Positions 45,591 to 54,448 of a stretch of 64,000 bases of DNA are shown piece after piece. The stretch covers positions 1-64,000 of the forward strand of contig NZ_MUHF01000029.1 in assembly GCF_002217435.1 (NCBI RefSeq), in the 5' to 3' direction. The notes under the pieces are model-generated. The model saw nothing but the letters and a program-made list of their open reading frames with translations. It made no database searches and was not told where the DNA came from. This DNA comes from Flavobacterium reichenbachii (GTDB lineage: Bacteria; Bacteroidota; Bacteroidia; Flavobacteriales; Flavobacteriaceae). Both the position numbers and the translations under genes were made by a program. Position 1 is the first letter of the stretch; every line of letters starts with the position of its first letter.

Positions 45591-45730
45591 TTTTAACACA
45601 TAGATTCATAGATTTTAGATGTTAAAAATAAGAACTCAGAAGAAACAAGTTTCTACACATAGCTATGTTTGTTTAAATAAGTGAAACGTCTTTTGCAAGT
45701 TTACAAAATCTATGAATCTATGTGTTAAAA
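45591..45730. repeat. 140-bp palindromic element, copy 2 (best preserved)
   Basis: The terminal arms TTTTAACACATAGATTCATA... and ...AATCTATGTGTTAAAA are 26 bp and perfectly inverted (45591-45616 with 45705-45730). The centre contains CACATAGCTATGTTTGTT. It lies between the acetyltransferase and the symporter genes. Compared with copy 3 the arms differ at three adjacent positions and the changes are matched in the opposite arm. Confidence 0.8.
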
Positions 45731-45792
45731 CAACTATTAACTCAATCCTGAAAATACATTTTACTATCTAACCACACAATAACCACAACATT

Positions 45793-47430
45793 ATGAATGT
45801 ATTACAACCCGCAGATTACATTGTTTTCTTTATTTATTTTGTAATTGTTACATCCTACGGAATGTACATTTACAGAAGCAAGAAAACCGCAGCAACCAGT
45901 TCTAACGAATATTTTCTGGCAGAAGGTTCTCTTACCTGGTGGGCAATTGGAGCATCATTGATTGCCTCAAATATTTCGGCAGAACATTTTATCGGTATGA
46001 GCGGTTCGGGTTTTGCTATCGGACTTGCGATTGCTTCTTACGAATGGATGTCTGCTGCTACGTTAATCATCGTGGCTATGTTTATACTGCCTATTTATCT
46101 TAAAAACAAGATTTTTACAATGCCGCAATTTCTAGCCAAAAGATACAGCGGAACAGTAAGTACAATCATGGCCATTATCTGGCTGTTAATCTATGTATTT
46201 GTCAATCTTACTTCTATCATTTATTTAGGTGCTTTGGCTATTTCTTCTATTGCTCCTGTCAGCTTTCAGTTTTGTGTTATCGGCTTGAGTTTGTTCTCTG
46301 TTATTGTTACTTTGGGCGGAATGAAGGTAATAGGATATACCGATATGTTTCAGGTTATTGTTTTAATTCTTGGCGGATTGGTAACAACTTATCTGGCTTT
46401 GACTTTACTTTCTGAGCAGTTCGGATTTGGAAAAGATATTCTAAAAGGACTTGCCGTTATTGCCGACGAGGCACCCGGACATCTGCATATGATATTAGAA
46501 AAATCAAATCCGCATTACAGCGAATTACCGGGAATGTCTGTTTTAGTTGGCGGCATGCTCATCAATAATCTCGCGTATTGGGGTTGTAATCAATATATTG
46601 TTCAGCGAGCTTTGGGAGCAGATTTAAAAACAGCTCGCAAAGGTATTTTATTTGCCGCTTTTCTAAAATTATTAGTTCCAATTATTGCCGTTCTGCCGGG
46701 TATCGCGATGTTTGTAATGCACCAAAACGGAATGTTTCAGCAGGAAATGGTAGATGCTACAGGAGTTTTAAAACCAGATCATGCCTATCCAACTTTAATG
46801 AATCTATTGCCGGCCGGACTAAAAGGTGTTGCTTTGGCGGCTTTAACCGCAGCAATTGTTGCTTCTTTGGCTGGAAAAGCAAATAGTATTTCGACTATTT
46901 TTTCTTTAGACATTTATAAAAAATATTTTAATACAGAAGCAACAGAAAAAAAACTGGTTCGCACCGGAAGATGGTGTGTTGTAGTCTGCATGATCATTGC
47001 GGCAATTGTTGCTCCGGCATTAAAAACATTAGATCAGGCGTATCAGTTTATACAGGAATATGTGGGATTCTTTTCGCCGGGCGTTTTGGCCATTTTTTTA
47101 TTGGGAATGTTCTGGAAAAAAACAACTCCTTCCGCAGGATTAGCCGGCGCATTATTGACTGTACCAATTGCGGCAGTATTAAAATTCCTTCCTATGTGGA
47201 CCAATGGCGCTTTTCCTGATTATCCTTTCTTAGACCGAATGAGTATTGTTTTCTTTATAATTGTATTTATTATGGTGGTTATCAGTCTTGCAAAACCTGC
47301 ATCAGAACTGGAATTTGAAACGCATAAAATAGAAGTAGATAATTCGATGTTTAAAGTGTCTTCAGAGTTTATTGTTGGTTCCTTTATTATCAGCGGAGTA
47401 TTAGTGGCTTTGTATACCGTTTTTTGGTAA
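45793..47430 (+). CDS. Sodium/solute symporter, SSS (SLC5) family
   Basis: The product is 545 residues with about 14 membrane helices and the SSS blocks NEYFLAEGSLTWWAIGASL, ASNISAEHFIGMSGSGFAIG and ALTAAIVASLAGKANSISTI. It resembles the vSGLT-like sugar branch. It would bring a monosaccharide made by the periplasmic enzymes into the cell with sodium. Because MIOX (cytoplasmic) lies in the same gene block and SLC5 includes inositol carriers, myo-inositol is a good candidate cargo, with galactose the main alternative. The stop codon lies inside a 20-bp palindrome. Confidence 0.92.
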   Translation: MNVLQPADYIVFFIYFVIVTSYGMYIYRSKKTAATSSNEYFLAEGSLTWWAIGASLIASNISAEHFIGMSGSGFAIGLAIASYEWMSAATLIIVAMFILPIYLKNKIFTMPQFLAKRYSGTVSTIMAIIWLLIYVFVNLTSIIYLGALAISSIAPVSFQFCVIGLSLFSVIVTLGGMKVIGYTDMFQVIVLILGGLVTTYLALTLLSEQFGFGKDILKGLAVIADEAPGHLHMILEKSNPHYSELPGMSVLVGGMLINNLAYWGCNQYIVQRALGADLKTARKGILFAAFLKLLVPIIAVLPGIAMFVMHQNGMFQQEMVDATGVLKPDHAYPTLMNLLPAGLKGVALAALTAAIVASLAGKANSISTIFSLDIYKKYFNTEATEKKLVRTGRWCVVVCMIIAAIVAPALKTLDQAYQFIQEYVGFFSPGVLAIFLLGMFWKKTTPSAGLAGALLTVPIAAVLKFLPMWTNGAFPDYPFLDRMSIVFFIIVFIMVVISLAKPASELEFETHKIEVDNSMFKVSSEFIVGSFIISGVLVALYTVFW

Positions 47431-47500
47431 GCTTACCAAAATTGCTCGCAAAGGCGCAAAGTTTTATAAGATAGACTTAATAGAAAAGCGACTTTGCGAG
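47422..47500. repeat. Palindrome plus CGCAAAG inverted repeat
   Basis: TTTTGGTAAGCTTACCAAAA (47422-47441) is a perfect palindrome that includes the symporter stop codon. It is followed by an inverted pair CTCGCAAAG (47445-47453) and CTTTGCGAG (47492-47500). The second pair resembles a repeat unit with CGCAAAGGCGCAAAG often seen between flavobacterial genes. No T run follows, so termination is uncertain. Confidence 0.5.
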
Positions 47501-47566
47501 ATTAAAAAATAAACCAAAAACTTTGTGCAGGTCATCTTAAACAAGGTTTTTAATAAATAAAATGAA

Positions 47567-49006
47567 ATGAAAAAGAAATCTATAATCGCGATCCTGATTT
47601 TTTGTTTGTCCTTAACTGTTTCGGCACAAAATGTTTACGACATTAAAAAATACGGAGCAAAAGGAGATGGAAAAACAAATGATGCAGCGGCCATTCAGAA
47701 AGCAATTGATGCTTGTAGTAAAACAGGCGGAAGAGTTTTAATTCCAGCGTCGTTTACGTTTTTGGCAGGCCCATTTGATGTAAAATCAAAAGTAGAACTT
47801 CATATAGAAGCGGGAGCTAAATTACTGGCAAGTCCGGATGAAAAATTATATACTAAAAGCGCTTTTAGAACCAATCCAGGCGAAGGTACAATATGGATTG
47901 GAGGCGAAAATGTAGAGGATTTTACCATTAGCGGAAGCGGAAAAATAGACGGAAACGGAATTTCTTTTATGGGCGAAGAATTAGAGGATTCATACGTTTT
48001 AAAACCTTTTAATATTCTGGATCCGCGACCTCACGTTCTCACTATCATTGGAGGAAAAAACATCAGAATTAAAGATGTTCATATCGGAAATTCTGCGTAT
48101 TGGACCATTCATTTAGTGGGCTGTAATGATGTTGTAATCAGCGGGATTACTTTATTGAATAGTTTAAAAGTCCGCAACAGCGACGGAATCGATTTGGATC
48201 ATTCTAAAAATGTGAGAATCAGCGATTGTTATATTGAGAGCGGTGATGATTGTATCTGTCTTAAAAACAGAAGGGAATTTGAAGAATTTGGTGCGTGCGA
48301 AAACATTACGGTTACCAATTGTACCATGACCAGCAGCAGCTGTGCGATTAAAATTGGTTCAGAAAACATGGATGCGATCAGACAAGTCGTGTTCAATAAC
48401 TGCATTATTAAAAACAGCAACCGGGCGTTAGGAATCCAAAATAGAGATGAAGGAACTGTAAGCGACGTTATTTTTTCTAATATTATTATCGAAAGTAAAT
48501 TAACTACAGACACTTGGTGGGGAAAAGCAGAACCTATTTATGTGACGGCTTACAGCAGAGCAAAAGGGAATCATAAAGATGCCAACTGGCGTTTTCCAAA
48601 AGGTGCAACAGAGGGGAAAGTTGGTGAAATAAAAAACATCTATTTTTCTAATATTCAATGTACAAGCGAAAATGGTGTGTACGTAAGCGGCGAATCAAAA
48701 GATAAAATTAATAATATTGTGTTTGATAATGTGAGTGTTTTTATTGATAAAATAACAGCGCATCCCGGGGGAGTATATGACAGACGTCCTTCTAATCTGG
48801 AAGGTTTTGTAAAAGGAAGCACTTCTGGATTTTATTTTGATTCGGCAGAACGTATAAAAGTTCAGAATTGCACCGTACAATGGGGAAAAAATAAACCGGA
48901 CTATTTTAAATATGCAGTTGAAAGTAAAAATGTAGATTCATTGATTATTACTAATTTAGACGGACAATCGGCTTTTCCTGCTAAATTAGAGGCAGTCAAA
49001 AAATAA
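47567..49006 (+). CDS. GH28 pectinase-family glycoside hydrolase
   Basis: The product is 479 residues with a signal peptide (ending VSAQ, about residue 20) and a parallel beta-helix. It starts YDIKKYGAKGDGKTNDAAAI. Catalytic aspartates are D206 (NSDGIDLD) and D227/D228 (SGDDCICLK). As in the other GH28 protein, the standard Gly-His-Gly is absent and SSSCAIKIGSE stands there. It probably removes galacturonic acid or a related uronic acid from pectic chains. The arabinofuranosidase gene follows after 18 bp, which groups it with side-chain removal. Confidence 0.92.
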   Translation: MKKKSIIAILIFCLSLTVSAQNVYDIKKYGAKGDGKTNDAAAIQKAIDACSKTGGRVLIPASFTFLAGPFDVKSKVELHIEAGAKLLASPDEKLYTKSAFRTNPGEGTIWIGGENVEDFTISGSGKIDGNGISFMGEELEDSYVLKPFNILDPRPHVLTIIGGKNIRIKDVHIGNSAYWTIHLVGCNDVVISGITLLNSLKVRNSDGIDLDHSKNVRISDCYIESGDDCICLKNRREFEEFGACENITVTNCTMTSSSCAIKIGSENMDAIRQVVFNNCIIKNSNRALGIQNRDEGTVSDVIFSNIIIESKLTTDTWWGKAEPIYVTAYSRAKGNHKDANWRFPKGATEGKVGEIKNIYFSNIQCTSENGVYVSGESKDKINNIVFDNVSVFIDKITAHPGGVYDRRPSNLEGFVKGSTSGFYFDSAERIKVQNCTVQWGKNKPDYFKYAVESKNVDSLIITNLDGQSAFPAKLEAVKK

Positions 49007-49024
49007 GAAGTTCATTCTAAAACT

Positions 49025-51010
49025 ATGAAAAATAATATCCTTACCAAATTTACCATTTGCAGCTTGTTATTGAGCGGTGTTTATGCAAATGCTCAAAAAA
49101 CAACTTTAGAAGTTGATGCAGCGAACACGATTACTAAAATTCAGCCCACTATGTTCGGTTTGTTTTTTGAAGATATCAATTTTGCTGCAGACGGCGGTTT
49201 GTATGCCGAAATGATTAAAAACAGATCTTTTGAATTTGATAAACCCTTGATGGGATGGGAACAGCCTAATACAAAAAGATCCTCTTTAAACAAAGAATCG
49301 GGGAGTGCGACGCCAATTAAACTCTCAGAAAATAAAACCAATTCTAATTTTTGCCGGGTAGAGGTAAACAATGCCAAAGGATATTCCTTAATTAATGAAG
49401 GATTTAGGGGAATGGGAGTAAAGAAAGATTCAAAATACAATCTTTCTTTAAAAGCGGCCAATCAGAATGGCGGCATCAAAAAAATCATTATTCAGTTTAT
49501 TGATAAAGATCAGAAAGTGATTGGAGAAACCAGTATTGTTCCAAAATCTGATCAATGGACAAATTATACGGCACAAATTACAGCAAATCAGACCGAAGCA
49601 AAAGCAAAGTTAAAATTAACCTTTGAAGGAACTGGAACGATCGATTTAGATATGATTTCGCTGTTTCCCGAAGATACTTGGAAAAACAGAAAAAATGGTC
49701 TTCGCAAAGATCTTGTACAGCTTTTGTATGATATGAAACCTGGTTTTTTGCGTTTTCCCGGAGGTTGTATTGTAGAAGGAAGAACATTGTCTGACCGTTA
49801 TCAGTGGAAAAAATCGGTAGGAAATGTTGAAGAGAGAAAAACGATGATGAATCGCTGGAATGTAGAATTCAACCACAAATTAACTCCAGATTATTTTCAA
49901 AGTTTTGGATTAGGATATTTTGAATATTTTCAGCTTTCAGAAGATATTGGAGCAGAACCGCTGCCAATCTTAAGCTGCGGAATGGCTTGTCAATATAATA
50001 CAGGAGAATTAGCTCCGATAGATGAACTTGATCCATATGTTCAGGATGCTTTGGATTTGATTGAATTTGCCAATGGTGCTGTTACCACAACTTGGGGAAA
50101 AATGCGCTCTGATATGGGACATCCGAAACCTTTTAATCTAAAATATATTGGAGTTGGAAATGAGCAGTGGGGACCAGATTATATCGACAGATACAAAGTT
50201 TTTGAGAAGGCAATAAAAGCAAAATATCCAAATATCATTATTGTATCAGGAAGCGGTCCTTCGCCAGACGGTGAGCATTTTGATTATGCTATGGAAGAAC
50301 TTAAAAAACTGAATGCAGAATTGGTAGACGAGCATTATTACAAAAGTCCGCAATGGTTTAGAGAAAATGCAGGACGCTATGATAATTACGACAGAAAAGG
50401 ACCAAAAATATTTGCAGGAGAATATGCGGCTCAAAGTGTTTCGGGAGCAAATCCTAACAATAGAAACAATTGGGAATGCGCTTTTTCTGAAGCTGCTTTT
50501 ATGACAGGTTTGGAAAGAAATGCGGCAGTGGTTCATCTTACTTCTTATGCTCCTTTAATGGCTCATGAAGATGCCTGGCAGTGGACACCAGATATGATTT
50601 GGTTTAATAATTTGGAATCTTATGGTTCGGCAAATTATTATGTACAGCAATTATTTTCAACCAATAAAGGAACAGATTTATTGAGTATTACCAAAGAAGG
50701 AAAACCTTTAACGGGACAAAATAATTTGTATGCATCGGCGGTAAAAGATGCAGACAGCAAGGAAATAATTATAAAATTGGTCAATACAGCGACAACGCCT
50801 CAAGATGTTAACCTCGATCTAAAAGGAGCAAAATTAGGTTCAAAAGGAACGATTATAAATCTTGCCAGTTCCAATGTACAAGATGAGAATACTTTTGCAG
50901 ATCCTAAAAAAATAAGTCCAAAACAAAGCGAATATAAAATAACGAAAGGGAAACAAGAATTGACTCTTCCTGCTTATTCGGTAACGGTTTTAAAACTTAA
51001 AATGATTTAA
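49025..51010 (+). CDS. GH51 alpha-L-arabinofuranosidase
   Basis: The product is 661 residues with a signal peptide (ending NAQ, about residue 23). The family start MFGLFFEDINFAADGGLYAE is clear, followed by a carbohydrate-binding-like insertion and the catalytic barrel. The acid/base is E380 (VGNEQWGPDY) and the likely nucleophile E466 (FAGEYAAQ). The C-terminal beta domain has LPAYSVTVLKLK. It removes alpha-L-arabinofuranose from arabinan or arabinogalactan side chains. It lies in a tight run with GH28 and GH95. Confidence 0.93.
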   Translation: MKNNILTKFTICSLLLSGVYANAQKTTLEVDAANTITKIQPTMFGLFFEDINFAADGGLYAEMIKNRSFEFDKPLMGWEQPNTKRSSLNKESGSATPIKLSENKTNSNFCRVEVNNAKGYSLINEGFRGMGVKKDSKYNLSLKAANQNGGIKKIIIQFIDKDQKVIGETSIVPKSDQWTNYTAQITANQTEAKAKLKLTFEGTGTIDLDMISLFPEDTWKNRKNGLRKDLVQLLYDMKPGFLRFPGGCIVEGRTLSDRYQWKKSVGNVEERKTMMNRWNVEFNHKLTPDYFQSFGLGYFEYFQLSEDIGAEPLPILSCGMACQYNTGELAPIDELDPYVQDALDLIEFANGAVTTTWGKMRSDMGHPKPFNLKYIGVGNEQWGPDYIDRYKVFEKAIKAKYPNIIIVSGSGPSPDGEHFDYAMEELKKLNAELVDEHYYKSPQWFRENAGRYDNYDRKGPKIFAGEYAAQSVSGANPNNRNNWECAFSEAAFMTGLERNAAVVHLTSYAPLMAHEDAWQWTPDMIWFNNLESYGSANYYVQQLFSTNKGTDLLSITKEGKPLTGQNNLYASAVKDADSKEIIIKLVNTATTPQDVNLDLKGAKLGSKGTIINLASSNVQDENTFADPKKISPKQSEYKITKGKQELTLPAYSVTVLKLKMI

Positions 51011-51053
51011 AAAAGAATTCATTCTGATGATCTTCCAACTAAAATAAAAATAC

Positions 51054-53525
51054 ATGTTGTACAGTTTTCTAAAAAAATATCTTTTCTTGTTTTGTATGCT
51101 GATGGGATCCTATATCCATGCACAGCAGGATTTAAAACTTCAATATAACCAGCCGGCAGTAGAATGGACGGAAGCGCTCCCAATTGGAAACGGAACTCTT
51201 GGCGCAATGATTTTTGGACGTGTGGATACCGAATTAATTCAGCTGAACGAAGCTACTTTGTGGAGCGGTGGACCGGTGCAGAAAAATGTAAATCCAAATG
51301 CTTTTAAAAACCTTGCTCTGATCAGAGATGAACTTAAGAAGGAAAATTATCAAAAAGCGTATGACCTGACTAAAAACATGCAGGGGGCTTACAGTGAAAG
51401 TTTTATGCCATTGGGAGATCTTATTCTGACACAGGATTTTGGCGGACATAAACCAGATTTGTACAACCGAAGCCTTGATATACAAACAGGACTGGCGGTA
51501 ACTAATTTTAAAATTGACGGTGTACAATACAAAAGAGAACTATTTGCTTCGGCGCCGGCGCAGTGTATTATAATTAAACTTTCGGCTGATCAATTGAAAA
51601 AACTTTCTGTTACAATTGATGCAGGGAGTCTCTTAAAAAACGAAAAAATAATACAAAATCAGTCTTTGGTTTTAAAAGGAAAAGCGCCTTCACACTCAGA
51701 TCCTAATTATATTGATTACAATAAAGAACCTGTTATTTACACCGATACAACTGGATGCAGAGGCATGCGTTTTGAATTAATTATTAAACCGATTGTAAAA
51801 GATGGTGCGGTAAGTTACGAGGGAAATAAATTAGTGATTAAAAATGCAAGTGAGATTATACTTTTCGTTTCGGCAGCAACGAGTTTCAATGGTTTTGATA
51901 AATGCCCGGACAGTGAAGGAAAAGACGAACATAAATTTGCAGAAATTCCAATTAAAAAAGCAACGGGTAAAAAATATGATAATTTATTAAAAGAACATGT
52001 TGCAGATTTTCAGCATTTCTTCAACAGGGTTTCTTTAAAATTGAATGAAAAAGAAACCAATAAATCCAATCTGGCGACTGACGAAAGGCTGATGCAATAT
52101 GCTAAAGGAGAGAAAGATTCCGGCCTTGAAGCGCTGTTCTTTCAATATGGTCGTTATTTACTAATTTCTTCATCCCGTACGCATAACGTTCCTGCGAACC
52201 TGCAGGGAATTTGGAATAATAAACTTCGTGCGCCATGGAGCAGTAATTACACGACCAACATCAATTTGCAGATGAATTACTGGCCTGTAGAATCGGGAAG
52301 TTTATCTGAATTGTTTTTTCCGCTTGACGAATTCATTAAAAATGTTTCGGTAACAGGAGCAGAAACGGCCAAAAGTTTTTATCACGCGAGCGGATGGGTG
52401 CTGCACCATAATTCAGACATTTGGGCGGCCACAAACCCTGTAGGTGATTTTGGAAAAGGAGATCCTATGTGGGCCAACTGGTATATGGGAGCCAACTGGC
52501 TGAGCAGGCATTTATGGGAACATTATCAATATACGGGAGACAAAGCATATCTTAAAAAAGTCTATCCAATTATAAAAGGTGCTGCACAATTTAGTTTAGA
52601 CTGGCTTCAGGAAGATCAGAATGGTTATTTGGTAACGATGCCTTCTACTTCGCCGGAAAATAAATATTATTATGATGGAAAAAAGCAGGGAACAGTAACC
52701 ACAGCTTCTACCATGGATATTGCTATTATCAAAGATTTATTTGAAAATACCAGAGAAGCATCTAAAGTTCTTGACATTGATTCTGAATTCAGACAAACTC
52801 TCGATAAAGCTTCGTCAAAATTATTTCCTTTTAAAATAGGAAGTAAAGGACAGCTTTTAGAATGGTATAAGGATTTTGAAGAAGAAGATCCGCATCACAG
52901 ACATACCTCTCATCTTTACGCACTGCATCCGGCAGATTTAATATCGCCTCTTAAAACACCAGAACTCGCCGCGGCTGCAAAACGCACCTTAGAACTACGT
53001 GGTGACGACGGTACGGGATGGAGTCTTGCCTGGAAAGTAAATATGTGGGCTCGACTTTTGGACGGAAATCACGCTTACAAGCTCTTTAAAAATCAGCTTA
53101 GACTTACCAAAGACAATGATTCTGAATATAGCGGACATGGCGGTTGTTATCCTAATCTGTTTGATGCTCATCCGCCTTTTCAAATTGACGGCAATTTTGC
53201 AGGAACCGCCGGAGTAATCGAGATGCTGATGCAAAGTCAGAATAAAGAAATCCAGCTGCTTCCTGCTCTGCCAGATTCTTGGTCAGAGGGCGAAATTAAA
53301 GGTATTACGGCTAAAGGAAATTTTATTGTAGATATAAACTGGAACGGAGGCAAAATGATTCATTCAAAAATTCTATCTAAAAACGGCGGAACTTGTACGG
53401 TGAGATCGGCTGAGCCTTTTATAATTGAGAAACTGAATTTAAAAAGCAAAAAATCGGCAATAGGTTATACCGTTGTTTTCGAAACTAAAAAAGAAGAATC
53501 TTATATACTAAAACCGATAAATTAG
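51054..53525 (+). CDS. GH95 alpha-L-fucosidase or alpha-L-galactosidase
   Basis: The product is 823 residues with a signal peptide (ending IHAQ, about residue 23). The family layout is complete: EWTEALPIGNGTLGAMIFGR, QLNEATLWSGGP, NLQGIWNNKLRAPWSSNY, NINLQMNYWPVE with the conserved Asn pair, MPSTSPENKYY with E535 at the acid position, and GDDGTGWSLAWKVNMWARL with D651/D652. GH95 inverts alpha-1,2-linked L-fucose or L-galactose, both found on plant xyloglucan and pectin. It is the last gene of the large locus. Confidence 0.93.
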   Translation: MLYSFLKKYLFLFCMLMGSYIHAQQDLKLQYNQPAVEWTEALPIGNGTLGAMIFGRVDTELIQLNEATLWSGGPVQKNVNPNAFKNLALIRDELKKENYQKAYDLTKNMQGAYSESFMPLGDLILTQDFGGHKPDLYNRSLDIQTGLAVTNFKIDGVQYKRELFASAPAQCIIIKLSADQLKKLSVTIDAGSLLKNEKIIQNQSLVLKGKAPSHSDPNYIDYNKEPVIYTDTTGCRGMRFELIIKPIVKDGAVSYEGNKLVIKNASEIILFVSAATSFNGFDKCPDSEGKDEHKFAEIPIKKATGKKYDNLLKEHVADFQHFFNRVSLKLNEKETNKSNLATDERLMQYAKGEKDSGLEALFFQYGRYLLISSSRTHNVPANLQGIWNNKLRAPWSSNYTTNINLQMNYWPVESGSLSELFFPLDEFIKNVSVTGAETAKSFYHASGWVLHHNSDIWAATNPVGDFGKGDPMWANWYMGANWLSRHLWEHYQYTGDKAYLKKVYPIIKGAAQFSLDWLQEDQNGYLVTMPSTSPENKYYYDGKKQGTVTTASTMDIAIIKDLFENTREASKVLDIDSEFRQTLDKASSKLFPFKIGSKGQLLEWYKDFEEEDPHHRHTSHLYALHPADLISPLKTPELAAAAKRTLELRGDDGTGWSLAWKVNMWARLLDGNHAYKLFKNQLRLTKDNDSEYSGHGGCYPNLFDAHPPFQIDGNFAGTAGVIEMLMQSQNKEIQLLPALPDSWSEGEIKGITAKGNFIVDINWNGGKMIHSKILSKNGGTCTVRSAEPFIIEKLNLKSKKSAIGYTVVFETKKEESYILKPIN

Positions 53526-53566
53526 ATTTAAAGATAAACCCGTTGTGCGTAATTAGTAAAAAGATA

Positions 53567-53710
53567 ATTTAACACATAGAAGCATAGATTTTTTAGTATT
53601 TAGAAAAGATAATTTTAAAAAATCTTGATTTTCGCACATAGCTATGTTTGTTAATACAAGTAAAACGCCTTTTATAAGTATGCAAAATCTATGCTTCTAT
53701 GTGTTAAAAT
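53567..53710. repeat. 140-bp palindromic element, copy 3
   Basis: The arms carry AACACATAGAAGCATAGA and TCTATGCTTCTATGTGTT, perfect inverses within 53567-53592 and 53684-53710. The centre has CACATAGCTATGTTTGTT, the same as copy 2. The variable AGC in one arm is matched by GCT in the other. Confidence 0.8.
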
Positions 53711-53771
53711 AATTACACTTAACAGGCAGGTTGGAACATAAAAAGTATGTTCGAGCCGTAATATAATATTC

Positions 53772-53813
53772 AAAGAGTTAGAATGTTTGTAAAAACATTT
53801 TAGCTCTTTTTTT
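53772..53813 (+). terminator. Terminator at the end of the large locus
   Basis: The arms AAAGAG and AATGTTT (53772-53788) pair with AAACATT and CTCTTT (53793-53809), followed by TTTT. It closes the GH28-GH51-GH95 transcript. The next 230 bp are AT-rich and hold no gene. Confidence 0.6.
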
Positions 53814-54039
53814 ATTGATTTTTATTTTGAACAGTCTTTAAACGCAACGTTCCAGTGCTATCTTTTTTAATGTATTCGGCTTTAAAAAACATTTAAAGCT
53901 CTAATTAATGCTGTCCATTTAGAAAAATTCTTACACGGTTTAAAATTTTGTATTGACTTTAAGTATTTGTATTACAGTATTTTGAATTTTTGTAATACAT
54001 TTAATTAACATTTTTTTTTCAAAAAATACAGTTAAAATT

Positions 54040-54068
54040 TTGGTTTTGAATTTTTTAATTTACCTTTG
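54040..54068 (+). promoter_or_regulatory. Promoter of the second susC operon
   Basis: TTG at 54040-54042, an 18-bp spacer and TACCTTTG at 54061-54068, an exact TAnnTTTG box. It lies 380 bp before the susC start, so the operon has an unusually long leader. Confidence 0.7.
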
Positions 54069-54085
54069 TTCTATCAAATTAGTAG
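54069..54085 (+). promoter_or_regulatory. 17-nt shared motif directly after the -7 box
   Basis: TTCTATCAAATTAGTAG follows the -7 box without a gap and would cover the start of the transcript. The same 17 nt occur at 62818-62834 upstream of fecR. CTATCAAATTAGTAG is a partial palindrome (CTAnnAAnTTnnTAG), as expected for a dimeric DNA-binding protein. Confidence 0.6.
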
Positions 54086-54143
54086 AATATAAAAATAGTT
54101 ATTAAATAAGGATTAAAGACTCAAAGAGATTTCATTTTTAAAC

Positions 54144-54167
54144 ATGCCGAAACCATTAAGTAATTGA
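54144..54167 (+). other. Tiny leader ORF (MPKPLSN)
   Basis: Seven codons and a TGA lie 75 nt after the start of the shared motif. The peptide resembles the 8-residue MKKTLSNC found at the same kind of place before fecR; the two Ser codons differ (AGT and TCA), so the likeness is not just shared DNA. Whether it is translated is unknown. Confidence 0.3.
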
Positions 54168-54299
54168 GAGCTTACTAGTTATCGCTGTTAAAATCCTTCA
54201 CCCTAATTCACACAAATTTTTTAATAAGACCGCTCCTTAATTTTAGGGTCGAAATCTTATAGAATCAATTCAAATAATAATAATTCAAAATAAGTATAA

Positions 54300-54326
54300 A
54301 TGAAGAAACGAATGTGTTGCAGATAA
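54300..54326 (+). other. Tiny leader ORF ending Cys-Cys-Arg (MKKRMCCR)
   Basis: Eight codons and a TAA lie 123 bp before susC. Two adjacent Cys codons just before the end are what a cysteine-sensing leader peptide would have. Hairpin arms begin five bases after its stop. Translation is not proven. Confidence 0.4.
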
Positions 54327-54331
54327 AAAAA

Positions 54332-54405
54332 AACCATTCCTGTTCCAGCAGAAATGGCGAAGCTTAAAGAAATTGTACATCTCTATAAGGAAAGCGAGAA
54401 TGGTT
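54332..54405 (+). promoter_or_regulatory. Mutually exclusive hairpins in the susC leader
   Basis: The segment CCATTCCTG (54334-54342) can pair with CAGAAATGG (54349-54357), 8 of 9 bp with a 6-nt loop. The overlapping AACCATTC (54332-54339) can instead pair perfectly with GAATGGTT (54398-54405). The two pairings exclude each other, as in an attenuator switch. No T-run terminator follows, so control might act on RNA stability or translation. Confidence 0.45.
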
Positions 54406-54448
54406 ATCCATTTGAGGCTCACCTTATTTATTAAACTAAAACAAAGTA

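Noticed and set aside
16327..53525. Heparan sulfate or other sulfated-glycan locus, suggested by GH89, the HGSNAT homologue and a heparinase-like protein
   Set aside because: No sulfatase, no GH88 and no sulfatase-maturation gene in the locus; pectin-type GH28, GH51 and GH95 point elsewhere.
54300..54448. Classical transcription attenuator after the Cys-Cys mini-ORF
   Set aside because: No hairpin with a T run is present before susC, so I claim only alternative pairing, not an intrinsic terminator.
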